Source of the DNA: Candidatus Angelobacter sp. Gp1-AA117
Lineage (GTDB): Bacteria > Acidobacteriota > Terriglobia > Terriglobales > Acidobacteriaceae
Direction: 5' to 3'
Assembly (NCBI GenBank): GCA_003223515.1
Contig: QHVI01000024.1
Coordinates: 1-64,000, forward strand
DNA length: 64,000 bases
In this document: positions 9,124 through 17,133 of the stretch, one piece after another
Layout of the letters: the number at the start of each line of letters is the position of its first letter
Position numbering within the stretch: position 1 is the first letter of the stretch
Made by a program: the position numbers and the translations under genes
The notes under the pieces: generated by a model
Told to the model about the DNA's origin: nothing
The model's database searches: none
What the model saw: only the letters and a program-made list of their open reading frames with translations

Positions 9124-9347
9124 TTATGGAGCGCAGCCCCCCTCGGCTAATGTCACTTACTTTACGGACACCATGCTGTATCCCAATGAGAGATGTCATT
9201 CCGAACGCCCGTTAAGCTCACGCGCGTTTTCTTCAGCGCGTGAGTAGGGCGGAGGAATCTGCCCCGCTGCTGCCCGCCCGTGCGAAAATTCTTTTAAATT
9301 CATGCTCGAATATGCAAAGTAAGTGGCATTGGCCGCCCTCGGCTGCG
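9124..9347. mobile_element. 224-bp MITE-like element, copy 1 (inverse of 16854-17076)
   Basis: A nearly identical copy lies in opposite orientation at 16854-17076. The ends are imperfect inverted repeats: AATGTCACTTACTTT on the left and AAAGTAAGTGGCATT on the right. Just outside them, CCTCGGC on the left and CCTCGGC on the right form direct repeats that could be a target duplication. The interior has an internal hairpin (CTCACGCGCG...CGCGTGAG) and no ORF. It looks like a non-autonomous transposable repeat. Confidence 0.7.
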
Positions 9348-9595
9348 GGGATAAATCTTTCGTGAGCCGAGAAGAATTTGATAAATAGTAATACATGAGG
9401 ACCAGAGGCCGCAGAGAAAGTAAAAGAAGCCGCGAATAACGCGAATCAGAGCCAATTTACCCCTTACTCATTCCTCCGCATTGTTATATCCAGAAATCTT
9501 GTCTTTAGAGAAAGATCTTTCTTCTTCGCTCCAAGGTTATCAGCGTACATCCGTTTCAATCAGCGTCATCAGCGGTAAGGTTTTGGGTTTTTATT
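9348..9595. other. Gene-free stretch with short dispersed repeats
   Basis: Between the MITE-like element and the YdeI-like gene I see only short low-complexity repeats of the kinds 'gccgcagagaaagtaaaag' and 'gcgaataacgcgaatcag' that recur between genes in this window. No ORF, RNA or promoter is convincing. Confidence 0.4.
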
Positions 9596-10315
9596 TTAAG
9601 ATTCCTCTGCGTTCTCTGCGTCCTCTGCGGTAAAGCTCTTCTTTCGCTTCCCGGCATACTCCACCATCAGTTCCACGGCCTTGGCCACGCGGCGGGCGCG
9701 CGCCTCAGGATTGGCATAATAAAAGATGCCCAGCAGATGGTTGCGCCGGTGCGAAGGCGGCATCAGCTCCCATCCGGCGCGCGCTTTCGCATTATGCGCC
9801 AGCGCTACCTGCAACACCGGAGGCAGTTCACGCTCAGCTTCCATGGTCTGCATCAGGCGCTCGGCCATCTGTTCTGCCCGTCGTTCGCGGGTCTCAGCAT
9901 GTTTGCCTTCAGCGATCCACTGGGCGATCTGGTGGCGGGCCGAGTTGTTGAGCGAATCGTAGAATTTTTGCAGGCGTTTCGACTGGCGCAACACCCGCGA
10001 AAGTTCCGGCGGCGATTTGATCTCGCGTGGCGTGGTGTCCGGCTCCAGACGGAACCTGGCTTTCATTCCCGCAACTGTCTTTCCCACCTTTTGCATGGTT
10101 TTGTTGACCACCATGAAATGCGTGCCCTTGCCGGTGGGAAACAACGTGGTCTTGAAGGCCGCGCCGTTGATCTCGCCCTTCACGCGAAGCTGCCCGCGCT
10201 TTCCCCAGAGTTTATGAACATCAAAGGGAATGCGGACAATTGTCCAGTTCAGCCGGTCGCCGGTGCGCTCCAGCACGGCATCAAAGGTTTTGGCGGATGA
10301 CTTCGCAGCGGGCAT
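9596..10315 (-). CDS. DUF1905 plus YdeI-like (bacteriocin-protection) protein
   Basis: 239 residues from ATG 10315; the longer frame to 10381 is remnant sequence, see the pseudogene at 10319-10376. The N-terminal half is DUF1905-like, with DRLNWTIVRIPFDV and the KGEINGAAFKTTLFPTGKG strand region. The C-terminal half is the YdeI/OmpD-associated region, with PPELSRVLRQSKRLQKFYDSL and the helical HRRNHLLGIFYYANPEARARR. YdeI was linked to protection against bacteriocins in enterobacteria; the molecular role is unclear. The final residues, SFTAEDAENAEES, are encoded by an intergenic repeat of the 'accgcagaggacgcagag' family, so the ancestral stop has been lost or replaced. A truncated duplicate of the 5' end lies at 10991-11133. 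Confidence 0.8.
   Translation of the reverse strand: MPAAKSSAKTFDAVLERTGDRLNWTIVRIPFDVHKLWGKRGQLRVKGEINGAAFKTTLFPTGKGTHFMVVNKTMQKVGKTVAGMKARFRLEPDTTPREIKSPPELSRVLRQSKRLQKFYDSLNNSARHQIAQWIAEGKHAETRERRAEQMAERLMQTMEAERELPPVLQVALAHNAKARAGWELMPPSHRRNHLLGIFYYANPEARARRVAKAVELMVEYAGKRKKSFTAEDAENAEES
9598..9636 (-). repeat. Dispersed GCAGAGGACGCAGAG repeat reading into a CDS
   Basis: On the minus strand this reads ACCGCAGAGGACGCAGAGA plus a second unit, and it encodes the C-terminus TAEDAENAEES of the YdeI-like protein. Related copies are intergenic near 22065, 24055, 28130 and 37682. Confidence 0.7.
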
Positions 10316-10318
10316 AAG

Positions 10319-10376
10319 CAATAGTCTAACCTTGCAGCGCGAGTTCCACCTGCCGCAGGATGTGGTGTGGCCTGGC
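10319..10376 (-). pseudogene. Remnant 3' end of the 11145-12065 gene family
   Basis: On the minus strand these bases encode ARPHHILRQVELALQG followed by TAG. That is nearly the same as the C-terminus of the intact secreted protein at 11145-12065 (AKPHHILRQIELTLQR and stop). The rest of the gene is absent. It sits directly upstream of the intact YdeI-like gene, just as the intact copy sits upstream of the broken YdeI fragment, so a segment spanning both genes was duplicated. Confidence 0.75.
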
Positions 10377-10990
10377 TCCACCGCAATGGGTGGGTCCTTT
10401 GTTGTCGGCTCCCTTCCCGCTTTGGTGGCATAAGCGCTAGCTTAAAAATACCTTTGGCGAGCGTCAAATGTGATCTCTGATCTCTACGCCGCTTTTGGCC
10501 CCTGCTTTGGGCCTTGGAAGAACTGCTCTAAATTTGACCCTGAATTTTGGTCTCCTGCCCCTTGACTTTCCATTGCTATAGTAATACTTTTACAGCGTCA
10601 CCCAGGTGGCGTGCTGTATCTGCTCTTTGAAAACTGAATATTGATAGGACTCCCCTGCCAAACCGGCAGTCGTGTGCCTTGGGTGGAGTGGGCTTGTCAC
10701 ACCGTCATGCGGCTCACAGATATTTTGTGGCCGCTGACGGTGTTGACCTGATTTCACCTGCAATCCTGATCTTGTGCAGGTTTGTGGAAGTGGCTCCCCA
10801 ATTCCGGTCGTCAGAAAGGCTGTTCCGCTTCTGTACCGGAACAGGAAACGGCAACCGGAACGCCGGATCTAATTGCAGCCAAAAGAGTTAACACCGTTTG
10901 TTCCGTGTTCCGCTTCATTTTGCCTGATCGATTGCTGACGGTCATAAACGACGACGCGGCGGAGTTGGGCTGGCAATTGGAAGCCAGGAA
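10377..10990. other. Gene-free stretch with a promoter-like site and hairpins
   Basis: No ORF looks real here. TTGACT at 10562-10567 with a 17-bp spacing to TACTTT resembles a sigma-70 promoter. Downstream are CTGCCAAACCGGCAG, which can fold, and 'ctctttgaaaactgaata', a type of sequence often seen upstream of structured RNA loci. A small RNA is possible but not shown. Confidence 0.3.
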
Positions 10991-11133
10991 CTCGCCCTTC
11001 ACGCGAAGCTGCCCGCCTTTTCCCAGAGTTTATGAACATCAAAGGGAATGCGGACATTGTCCAGTTCAGGCGGTCTCCCGTGCGCTCCAGCATGGTTTTA
11101 AAGGTTTTGGCAGGTGATTTGGCGGCCCGGCAT
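10991..11133 (-). pseudogene. Truncated, frameshifted copy of the YdeI-like gene 5' end
   Basis: The bases match 10172-10315 at high identity, for example CGCCCTTCACGCGAAGCTGC in both and 'tttatgaacatcaaagggaa' in both. They carry single-base deletions ('gacattgtcc' against 'gacaattgtcc', and 'gccttttccc' against 'gcgctttcccc'). Similarity stops after about 46 codons, where unrelated sequence begins, so no functional product is possible. Confidence 0.8.
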
Positions 11134-11144
11134 AGGTGATCATT

Positions 11145-12065
11145 TTATCGCTGCAGCGTGAGCTCGATCTGCCGCAGGATGTGGTGCGGCTTGGCCTCAT
11201 CGCACTCCATGAGGTACTCGTCCGAGCATGTTCGTTCGATGGTGTCCACAGGATTATTCATGGTAGCTGAAAGTATCTTGCCGTCGCTCAGGTCCACTTG
11301 AATATGAACGTCAAATGTCTCTTTTCCCACGGCAGCCACATATTTGCCTTTATCGTCTTTATGAACTTCCATCCAGTTATTGGGAGTGTCCGCCACGCGC
11401 TTGCGCATCCATTCCACGGGAACAGTAATCCCCGGCTGTGCGGGCGGTACATGCTTCACCAGCAGTTCGGCCACGTGCTCCGCCGTGTTTACCTTTTCGA
11501 GTGTGATGTCGAAATCGAGCGAATCTTCTCCCTCAAGCACGTACCGGCCATCTGCCCATGAGTTTGCTCCACCAACCTTCACAAAGGCGTGATCTCCGGG
11601 ATGCCCCAGAGTTCCCTGGCGGGCGGCAAGTTGGAGATCAACGTAGAAGGTCATCAGGTCGAGTACCGGTCCAACCAGCATGGGAACCTTCCCGAAATCG
11701 GGGATGCTCATGCCGTAATCGAGCGCCAGGGAGACATCCTGAAAGAAATTACTCGCCTCTGGCGGCAGCGGTACGTTCTTGCCATTCATGGTCAGGCCGG
11801 TCCAGGTGAACTCCTCAAAATAGGATCCTTCCGTGTTCCGCTTCACCACTGCCTTGGCGGTTGCCTCGTAGCGGCGTCCTTCATTCACGCCCTTCATTAC
11901 ATAGTTGAGTGTTTCACCTACGCGGTAACGCCGCTCCAGAATGTTGGACGCCGATGTGGGGGCAGGCGCAGGCCGTTGGGGTGTTTTATGCGTGGTCTGC
12001 GCATGAAGTCCCAGGCTCAGCCATAGAAAGCCGATGGTTGCGATCTTTATTGTGTGGTTAAACAT
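11145..12065 (-). CDS. Secreted protein of unknown function
   Basis: 306 residues with a signal peptide (MFNHTIKIATIGFLWLSLGLHAQ), then a Pro/Ala-rich linker and a domain beginning ERRYRVGETLNYVMKG. Opening with a 'Y-x-V-G-E-x-L-x-Y' strand recalls periplasmic beta-rich DUF3108-like proteins, but I cannot assign it. The start ATG 12065 has only a weak SD. The C-terminus HHILRQIELTLQR recurs as a decayed remnant at 10319-10376, so a relative existed next door. A periplasmic or outer-membrane-associated location is inferred. Confidence 0.7.
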   Translation of the reverse strand: MFNHTIKIATIGFLWLSLGLHAQTTHKTPQRPAPAPTSASNILERRYRVGETLNYVMKGVNEGRRYEATAKAVVKRNTEGSYFEEFTWTGLTMNGKNVPLPPEASNFFQDVSLALDYGMSIPDFGKVPMLVGPVLDLMTFYVDLQLAARQGTLGHPGDHAFVKVGGANSWADGRYVLEGEDSLDFDITLEKVNTAEHVAELLVKHVPPAQPGITVPVEWMRKRVADTPNNWMEVHKDDKGKYVAAVGKETFDVHIQVDLSDGKILSATMNNPVDTIERTCSDEYLMECDEAKPHHILRQIELTLQR

Positions 12066-12113
12066 GTTCTTACAGGAACGCTCCGGCCATGCGAATTTGC
12101 GTCAGGATTTGTC

Positions 12114-12779
12114 TCATGACTGGGTTCTGCGGCTCAGAAGCAGGGGAATATCTTTCCTGCGCACCATGATCCATTCGCTTCCCCGGCGCTTTTCATAAGG
12201 AACCATGCACACTTCGCAGCGCAGCCGCGTCTTGATAAGTGATACGGTAAAGCTCAGAAAGAGCAGTGAGGCCAGTGCGAAATATACCTTCTCGGTGCGC
12301 GGAATGCCCATTGAGCTGGGAATAAGAAAGACGGCGAATACAATCGTCGTCAGTGACAAAGCCATAATCGGTCCCCAGGTGCGGCCAGGATGATACAGCA
12401 CCAGGTTGACCGACTCCACCTCTACCACGCGGTCAAGCTTGCTGCGCTTGTACAAACCAATCTGGTTGTATTGAGAAAACCTGCCCAGGACTTTGGGCCT
12501 TTTCCGGCGGCGAAACTCGTAAATCAGAAGCACCAGTCCGAATACCATGACAGCAGCCGCACCAATATATTCAGCTCGTGAAGGCTTGGCCGGTTGCGTG
12601 AAGACCAGGCTTCCAAATAACAGCAACCCGAAACCCCAGTTCGCCGGTGCCCAGCCAAACGCCTGGGTAACTCGCGCGTTTTCCGGCAGGGACCCCAGGT
12701 CTTCAGGAAAGACCGGTGCAGGGCCTCCGGCAGTTGGATTTATCGGCATGCGCCGATTGTAGGATATTTCCTCAGTCAT
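12114..12779 (-). CDS. Four-helix membrane protein of unknown function
   Basis: About 221 residues from ATG 12779 (a GTG directly before it is also in frame). Hydrophobic segments are at WGFGLLLFGSLVF, YIGAAAVMVFGLVLLIYEF, IMALSLTTIVFAVFLIP and VYFALASLLFLSFTVSLI, giving two hairpins separated by a basic cytoplasmic loop RRRKRPKVLGRFSQYNQ. I recognise no catalytic motif. It starts 15 bp downstream of the stop of the secreted LprI-like gene and probably shares its transcript. Confidence 0.65.
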   Translation of the reverse strand: MTEEISYNRRMPINPTAGGPAPVFPEDLGSLPENARVTQAFGWAPANWGFGLLLFGSLVFTQPAKPSRAEYIGAAAVMVFGLVLLIYEFRRRKRPKVLGRFSQYNQIGLYKRSKLDRVVEVESVNLVLYHPGRTWGPIMALSLTTIVFAVFLIPSSMGIPRTEKVYFALASLLFLSFTVSLIKTRLRCEVCMVPYEKRRGSEWIMVRRKDIPLLLSRRTQS

Positions 12780-12793
12780 CACTACAAACTTTG

Positions 12794-13795
12794 CTATTGT
12801 TCAAAAAAGTCTTTGAGCATCTTGGTGCGCTGCTGGGTAAGCCATGTTTTCCAGCTATCGGCGCTTACCGCAGGATATTTCTTCTGGCCAAAACTGACCC
12901 AGGCATCGCGGTACTGAAGCCAGATGCGCTGTGTCGTCCGGATGCCCTGCTGCGTGACGGTGCCATAACTGAAGTCTTTCCGGTGCTGTATTTTGCCGTA
13001 AGCTGTATTCAGGCCGGCATCCGCCTGGCTGAATTGTGCAGCGGTGAAATGCGGAAGCTGTCCTTTTTCAAAGCGCTCAAGGGCATCGATAAAATCCTTA
13101 CGCAGAGTGGATTCCTCTCCCATAGCCATTGCCGCGCGGGCAGTGCCGGTTGCATCTACCTCGTTCTCGGCACGGGCCTGCACAAATGTATCGAAGGCCG
13201 GCTGCAACGTCTGCAATGCCTGCCTCTCATCGGCGCTCCATTGTGATGTGAGAGCATTCAGGCGTGCCTGGCGTTTGGCTCCATCTGCTTTTTCGTTGTG
13301 GCTGGCACATGCGCCCATCATGAAGCCGCTGGTGACATCGTCACAAACATCGAAATCTTCTTCAGGATCTTTCTTCATCGCCTGCAGGTGCGCGATGCGG
13401 CCGGCAATTTCAAAGGGTGCTCCTTCCACCTCACACGTGAGCCTGAGTGCGGCATCGAGGTTGCGCGTAGCGCCTTTCCCATTGGCGTAGACCATCATCA
13501 GGATGCCTTTACCCGCAAAGATCATGTCGGAATTGCGGTCCATCTCCGTATAGGCACACTTCCGCGCCTTTACCGGATCGGCAGGCTGGCCGATGCCGTA
13601 ATACAAATCTTCCGAGACGCATCCGGCCAGCGTCTTCGCTTCCTCCAGAGTTGGACGGTCATTTTTGGGCAGTTGGATTTTCATAAATCCTTTGCACGCA
13701 TTCTGAATTTCAGGCGGCGCATCGCTGAGCTGTGCCGAGGCCGGGATACAGAAGTACCAGAGGAGCAGGAGAGTGACCACGGTTCGAATTCGCAT
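12794..13795 (-). CDS. Secreted LprI-like (DUF1311) protein
   Basis: 333 residues with a signal peptide (MRIRTVVTLLLLWYFCIPASAQ). The N-terminal part has Cys residues and a Sel1-like stretch (KARKCAYTEMDRN, MMVYANGKGATRNLDAALRL). The C-terminal part, with TTQRIWLQYRDAWVSFGQ, resembles the Trp-x-x-Tyr-Arg-Asp-Ala core of LprI-type lysozyme-inhibitor domains. A periplasmic protein that blocks host or competitor lysozyme is the family expectation, but the match is short and the role is tentative. It lies immediately upstream of the membrane protein at 12114-12779. Confidence 0.65.
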   Translation of the reverse strand: MRIRTVVTLLLLWYFCIPASAQLSDAPPEIQNACKGFMKIQLPKNDRPTLEEAKTLAGCVSEDLYYGIGQPADPVKARKCAYTEMDRNSDMIFAGKGILMMVYANGKGATRNLDAALRLTCEVEGAPFEIAGRIAHLQAMKKDPEEDFDVCDDVTSGFMMGACASHNEKADGAKRQARLNALTSQWSADERQALQTLQPAFDTFVQARAENEVDATGTARAAMAMGEESTLRKDFIDALERFEKGQLPHFTAAQFSQADAGLNTAYGKIQHRKDFSYGTVTQQGIRTTQRIWLQYRDAWVSFGQKKYPAVSADSWKTWLTQQRTKMLKDFFEQ

Positions 13796-13967
13796 AGTGG
13801 GGACGAAGCATGAGTGTAGCAGGCTGCGTGAAATTCAAATCATCTCCTCAGGCAAGCCGGAATTGACGCTCTGGGGTAAGCACTGAATTCAGCAGTAAAG
13901 TCGCGGGGGGCGCGCCCATGGGCAGAAGAGCAGGCCCTGCGCGCCCCAGGTTATTTTCGCCCTGACC

Positions 13968-14429
13968 TCAATGCGATGTCTTTGTATCACCCGGTACAGT
14001 CTGGGTGTTCTGTTGCTGTACCGGTGGTGCGCCGCGAAACTTCTTCATCTTGTCGATAATTTCCCTTGCGACGCTGGCGTGGACCAAACCCTCAATTTGA
14101 TGCACCTCTCCGGACATGACTACCGTCTGCGTCTCACGGTCGGTTACGGCATAGGTAAAGATCGCGGTGAACGGGATGCGGCGAACGCGCACCAGCAGAT
14201 CTGCAAGGTCTTTTCTGTTGGTGATCTGCAGGTCCCACGCTTTGAATTCGGGATGACCGAGCAATGAACTTTCAAGCTGCTCGCGCTTCATCAGAAAAGT
14301 ATGCGACTCGACATAAAAACTTCTGGCCCGCGACACCAGTTCCTTGTTGTCGGGAATCCGTGAACTGCTTTGAGCAAAGCCAATAACGCTGACCGTCACA
14401 AGTAAGAAGAAGATAAATCTCTTGAACAT
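13968..14429 (-). CDS. Small secreted protein of unknown function
   Basis: 153 residues from ATG 14429, which has AGGAGG 9 nt upstream; the frame extends to 14510 without an SD. The signal peptide is MFKRFIFFLLVTVSVIGFAQ. The mature protein holds a basic helix (SRARSFYVESHTFLMKREQLESSLL) and a beta-rich core (FTAIFTYAVTDRETQTVVMSGEV), ending in a Gln/Pro-rich tail. No family is recognised. Confidence 0.7.
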   Translation of the reverse strand: MFKRFIFFLLVTVSVIGFAQSSSRIPDNKELVSRARSFYVESHTFLMKREQLESSLLGHPEFKAWDLQITNRKDLADLLVRVRRIPFTAIFTYAVTDRETQTVVMSGEVHQIEGLVHASVAREIIDKMKKFRGAPPVQQQNTQTVPGDTKTSH

Positions 14430-14592
14430 CACTGTACCTCCTGAAGCAACTGCGAGTATGGCATTGGGCCCTCCAGTTCGCGAGCGGCATTGCGCGGCAT
14501 AGAACGGCAAAATCAGCCTTTAGCCGTTAACACTTAGCCTTGAAAAAAACCCTGAGCTTTGTCACGTTGAGGCGCTCTTCTACGCCGAAACA

Positions 14593-14719
14593 TCTTCTTT
14601 GCTTGCGACGAATTCTCCGCGCAGCCAAGGGCGCATGCGGGCCATAGGGAGCAACACACCGCCAAATTCAATACACATCAACTACTTTTGTTACCTTTGC
14701 GTCCTTTGCGTCCTGTGCA
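14593..14719 (+). repeat. About 130-bp dispersed repeat, family B copy 1
   Basis: Similar copies are at 22221-22345 (inverted) and 55557-55688. Shared landmarks are TGCTTGCGACGAATTCT, CCATAGGGAGCAA, ACACCGCCAAATTCA and ACTACTTTTGTTACCTTT, ending in GCGTCCTTTGCGTCCT. It has no coding capacity and is always intergenic. Confidence 0.75.
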
Positions 14720-15403
14720 TTGCTAACTATAGAATTCTTTCTTTTCTGAGAAGAATCTAGGCTGCTTGGGCCAGCAAATGGTTCACAGTGGCATGGCGCG
14801 CCGCGAGGAGTGTGGAACATTTGGGACGAACTCGGGAATGCCTTTCATTCCACTGGCGTGGCCTGCAGCCGCCCGCCGGTGGGAGTCTACACAAACTACA
14901 TATTCCATATGAAACGGCTCTCCGCCACTCAATTGCAGTACGCGGATCTACAAGAGGGAGCGGCCCAGTGACGGCGATCGATCCAAGCACGGGCACGTTC
15001 AACACGCAGTCCATAGCTAATTTGAATGCCATAAAAGTCGGAATCAAACTGATGGGTAATGCACAGATGAACGACTACTCTGTTTACCCGATGATCTTCG
15101 ACTTGGCTATCGCTAGAGGGACTTACTTGACGTGAAGTGGTACGGTGGTGCGCGACGCACTGGCTCGTGTCGAGTAACAGACACTGATCCGATTTGGCAC
15201 TGGAGCCAATAGTGGCGGCCGTGTCTGTTCAGCGTATGAAGAACGGCATCCGCGATACTGCTAACGCGCCCGTTGACGATCCCCACAGGGGCAAGGTCAT
15301 GGAAATTTGGGCGGAGAAGTCATCGACCTGTTGGGGTGCTTCGTGGGTCGGCAGCGACAAAGTTCTGCCGCTGTCAACGATCTTTTAACTTTGATAAGAG
15401 TAA
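14720..15403. other. Gene-poor stretch left of tRNA-Pro, possible remnant
   Basis: One short plus-strand frame ending at 15135 (TGTFNTQSIANLNAIKV to LAIARGTYLT) looks protein-like but has no start signal and no family I recognise; it may be the tail of a lost gene. The rest has scattered stops. Its position next to a tRNA 3' end fits a site of past integration and decay, but I found no second copy of the tRNA end. Confidence 0.25.
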
Positions 15404-15480
15404 TGGTCGGGACGGGCAGATTTGAACTGCCGACCCCTCGCACCCCAAGCGAGTGCTCTACCAGGCTGAGCCACGTCCCG
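15404..15480 (-). tRNA. tRNA-Pro (anticodon GGG)
   Basis: On the minus strand CGGGACG...CGTCCCG forms the acceptor stem. The D-arm GCTCAGCCTGGTAGAGC and the anticodon stem CTCGC/GCGAG with loop TTGGGGT give anticodon GGG. The T-arm is GGCAGTTCAAATCTGCC, and CCA is encoded at the 3' end. It is a complete cloverleaf of 77 nt including CCA. Confidence 0.97.
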
Positions 15481-15589
15481 ACAAAAAGAAGAGCCGCCGT
15501 CAATGAAAATTGGGGTAATACGGCGGAAAGGGCTGAAAGTGATTATATCTGAAGTGGCAGCATTCCCGCAGCCGAAATGACCATGCCTC

Positions 15590-16405
15590 CTACGGTTTTG
15601 TTTTTACCGAATAACTGCTGAAAGCCAGTTGCATTTGCGTAGGGGCGCCATCGTAAATGCTGTCCAGGTCCAGCGCGCGAGGGAGTTGGAACCCACTGAC
15701 CTCCTGATAGTCGATCCTGATATTGAGGTGAACGACACCCGGACCTGACGCAGGCTTGTAATCCCCTGTATAGCTGCTCAGCATCAAACCCTTCGGCGAT
15801 TTCGCAAATTGGGGCAAGATGGTGCTCTTGAACTGGGGCGAATCGACAACGATCCCGGTGATGGTCAGGTCTTTATTCATGGTGGTCACAACATCAGAAC
15901 CCCCGTCCTTATAGGAGAGACGATATTGGCCCGCCACACTCTCCAAACGGTACTCGCTTTCTATTGCGGGAAACGGAGAGGTGAGCATGAACAGAGACCA
16001 CGTGGCGAAAAATCCGGAGACGGCCTGATCCATGCCGGAATAAATCTGCTGGAACCCGGCTGCGGCCGCTTCGTTCGGCGGTGGAGCGTCGGTATTGTGC
16101 TCGACCTTTACATTTCCCTGAGGATCGAGAGTCATCGAGAAATGGATGCCATTGAGCATCTTGAGGCCGTTCTGCGCGCCTTCAGGATTGCTCTGCAACT
16201 CTTTTTTCAGCGTCAATTCCCAATTAGGCCGAATGCTGGCCTGGAATTCACTCAAGCCAAGGTTGCGCAGGCTGTAATAGGCATTGTGTGCCTTGGTAAT
16301 AATTTGTTTCTTATCGGGTAAATCAGTGGCCTGAGCGACTGAGAGATCCAGACAAACGAAACCGCAGAAAAACAGGAACAATACCCCGATCACAAGCTTT
16401 TTCAT
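15590..16405 (-). CDS. Secreted protein of unknown function
   Basis: 271 residues from ATG 16405, with GGAG 6 nt upstream. The signal peptide is MKKLVIGVLFLFFCGFVCLD, so a lipobox-like Cys is possible, though VCLD is not a canonical one. The mature part has a helix with KAHNAYYSLRNLGLSEFQ and a long Ala-rich helix (NEAAAAGFQQIYSGMDQAVS), then beta strands ending in NIRIDYQEVSGFQLPRALD. The family is unrecognised; the shape resembles periplasmic lipid- or carrier-type folds, but that is speculation. It lies downstream of yggX on the same strand and may be co-transcribed. Confidence 0.65.
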   Translation of the reverse strand: MKKLVIGVLFLFFCGFVCLDLSVAQATDLPDKKQIITKAHNAYYSLRNLGLSEFQASIRPNWELTLKKELQSNPEGAQNGLKMLNGIHFSMTLDPQGNVKVEHNTDAPPPNEAAAAGFQQIYSGMDQAVSGFFATWSLFMLTSPFPAIESEYRLESVAGQYRLSYKDGGSDVVTTMNKDLTITGIVVDSPQFKSTILPQFAKSPKGLMLSSYTGDYKPASGPGVVHLNIRIDYQEVSGFQLPRALDLDSIYDGAPTQMQLAFSSYSVKTKP

Positions 16406-16464
16406 AACGTCTCCAGTGTGCAAGTGGTTGGGGGCCCACTTTATTTGTAAATCTCTAAAATCTC

Positions 16465-16737
16465 TTATTTGGCTGGCGGCACGTACTCCTTGGGAAGTTC
16501 AGCGCCGGAGCCGAAGAAATATTGCTCCATCTGCTCTACCAGGAACTGCTGAGCCTCAGGCCGCCAGGGCTGCAGACGGTATTCATTTAGAAGCATTTTC
16601 TGGTGCTCGCTCCACATGCGCCACGCCTCGGCGCTCACGTTCTCATAGATCTTCTGGCCGAAGGGAGTATCAAAAGGAGGCTCATCGAGACCGGGCAGTT
16701 CCCGTCCGAGCTTTACGCATTTCACCATTCGGGCCAT
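16465..16737 (-). CDS. yggX: Fe(2+)-trafficking / oxidative-damage protection protein YggX
   Basis: 90 residues, the standard family length. The N-terminal VKCVKLGRELPGLDEPPF contains the conserved single Cys, followed by GQKIYENVSAEAWRMWSEHQ, MLLNEYRLQPW and QFLVEQMEQYFFGSG, all diagnostic of YggX. The family protects Fe-S enzymes from oxidative damage and may pass iron to repair. It is cytoplasmic. GGAG lies a few bases before the start. It is followed 59 bp downstream by the secreted-protein gene at 15590-16405. Confidence 0.95.
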   Translation of the reverse strand: MARMVKCVKLGRELPGLDEPPFDTPFGQKIYENVSAEAWRMWSEHQKMLLNEYRLQPWRPEAQQFLVEQMEQYFFGSGAELPKEYVPPAK

Positions 16738-16853
16738 AAGTAATCTCCTTAATCGTGGTCAATTCTATTTTACAAGGCCCAAGATAAACAGGAGAAGATT
16801 ACCGCCGTGTGTTCATTGTTGGTCGACCTCATCCATCTACAAAGAGTCTCTCA

Positions 16854-17076
16854 CGCAGCCGAGGGCGGCCAATGTCACTTACTTTGCACATTCGAGCATG
16901 AATTTAAGAGAATTTTCGCATGGGCGGGCGGCAGCGGGGCAGATTCCTCCGCCCTACTCACGCGCTGAAGAAAACGCGCGTGAGCTTAACGGGCCTTCGG
17001 AATGACCTCTCTCATTGGGATACAGCATGGTGTCCCTCAAGTAAGTGACATTAGCCGAGGGCGGCTGCGCTCCATA
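16854..17076. mobile_element. 223-bp MITE-like element, copy 2
   Basis: Reverse complement of 9124-9347 with only scattered differences. It has inverted ends AATGTCACTTACTTT and AAGTAAGTGACATT, flanked on both sides by GCCGAGGGCGGC direct repeats. The two copies are inserted in the same flanking sequence (GCAGCCGAGGGCGGC), which suggests target preference or that a larger unit was copied. Confidence 0.75.
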
Positions 17077-17133
17077 AGTGCCTTCGGGGTTCCCAATCAC
17101 CCGATCTCCCGATGATCCGATCATCCGATCCCA

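Noticed and set aside
14788-15135. 115-codon plus-strand frame
   Set aside because: Only the last 50 residues look protein-like; no start or family support, so it is reported only as a possible remnant.
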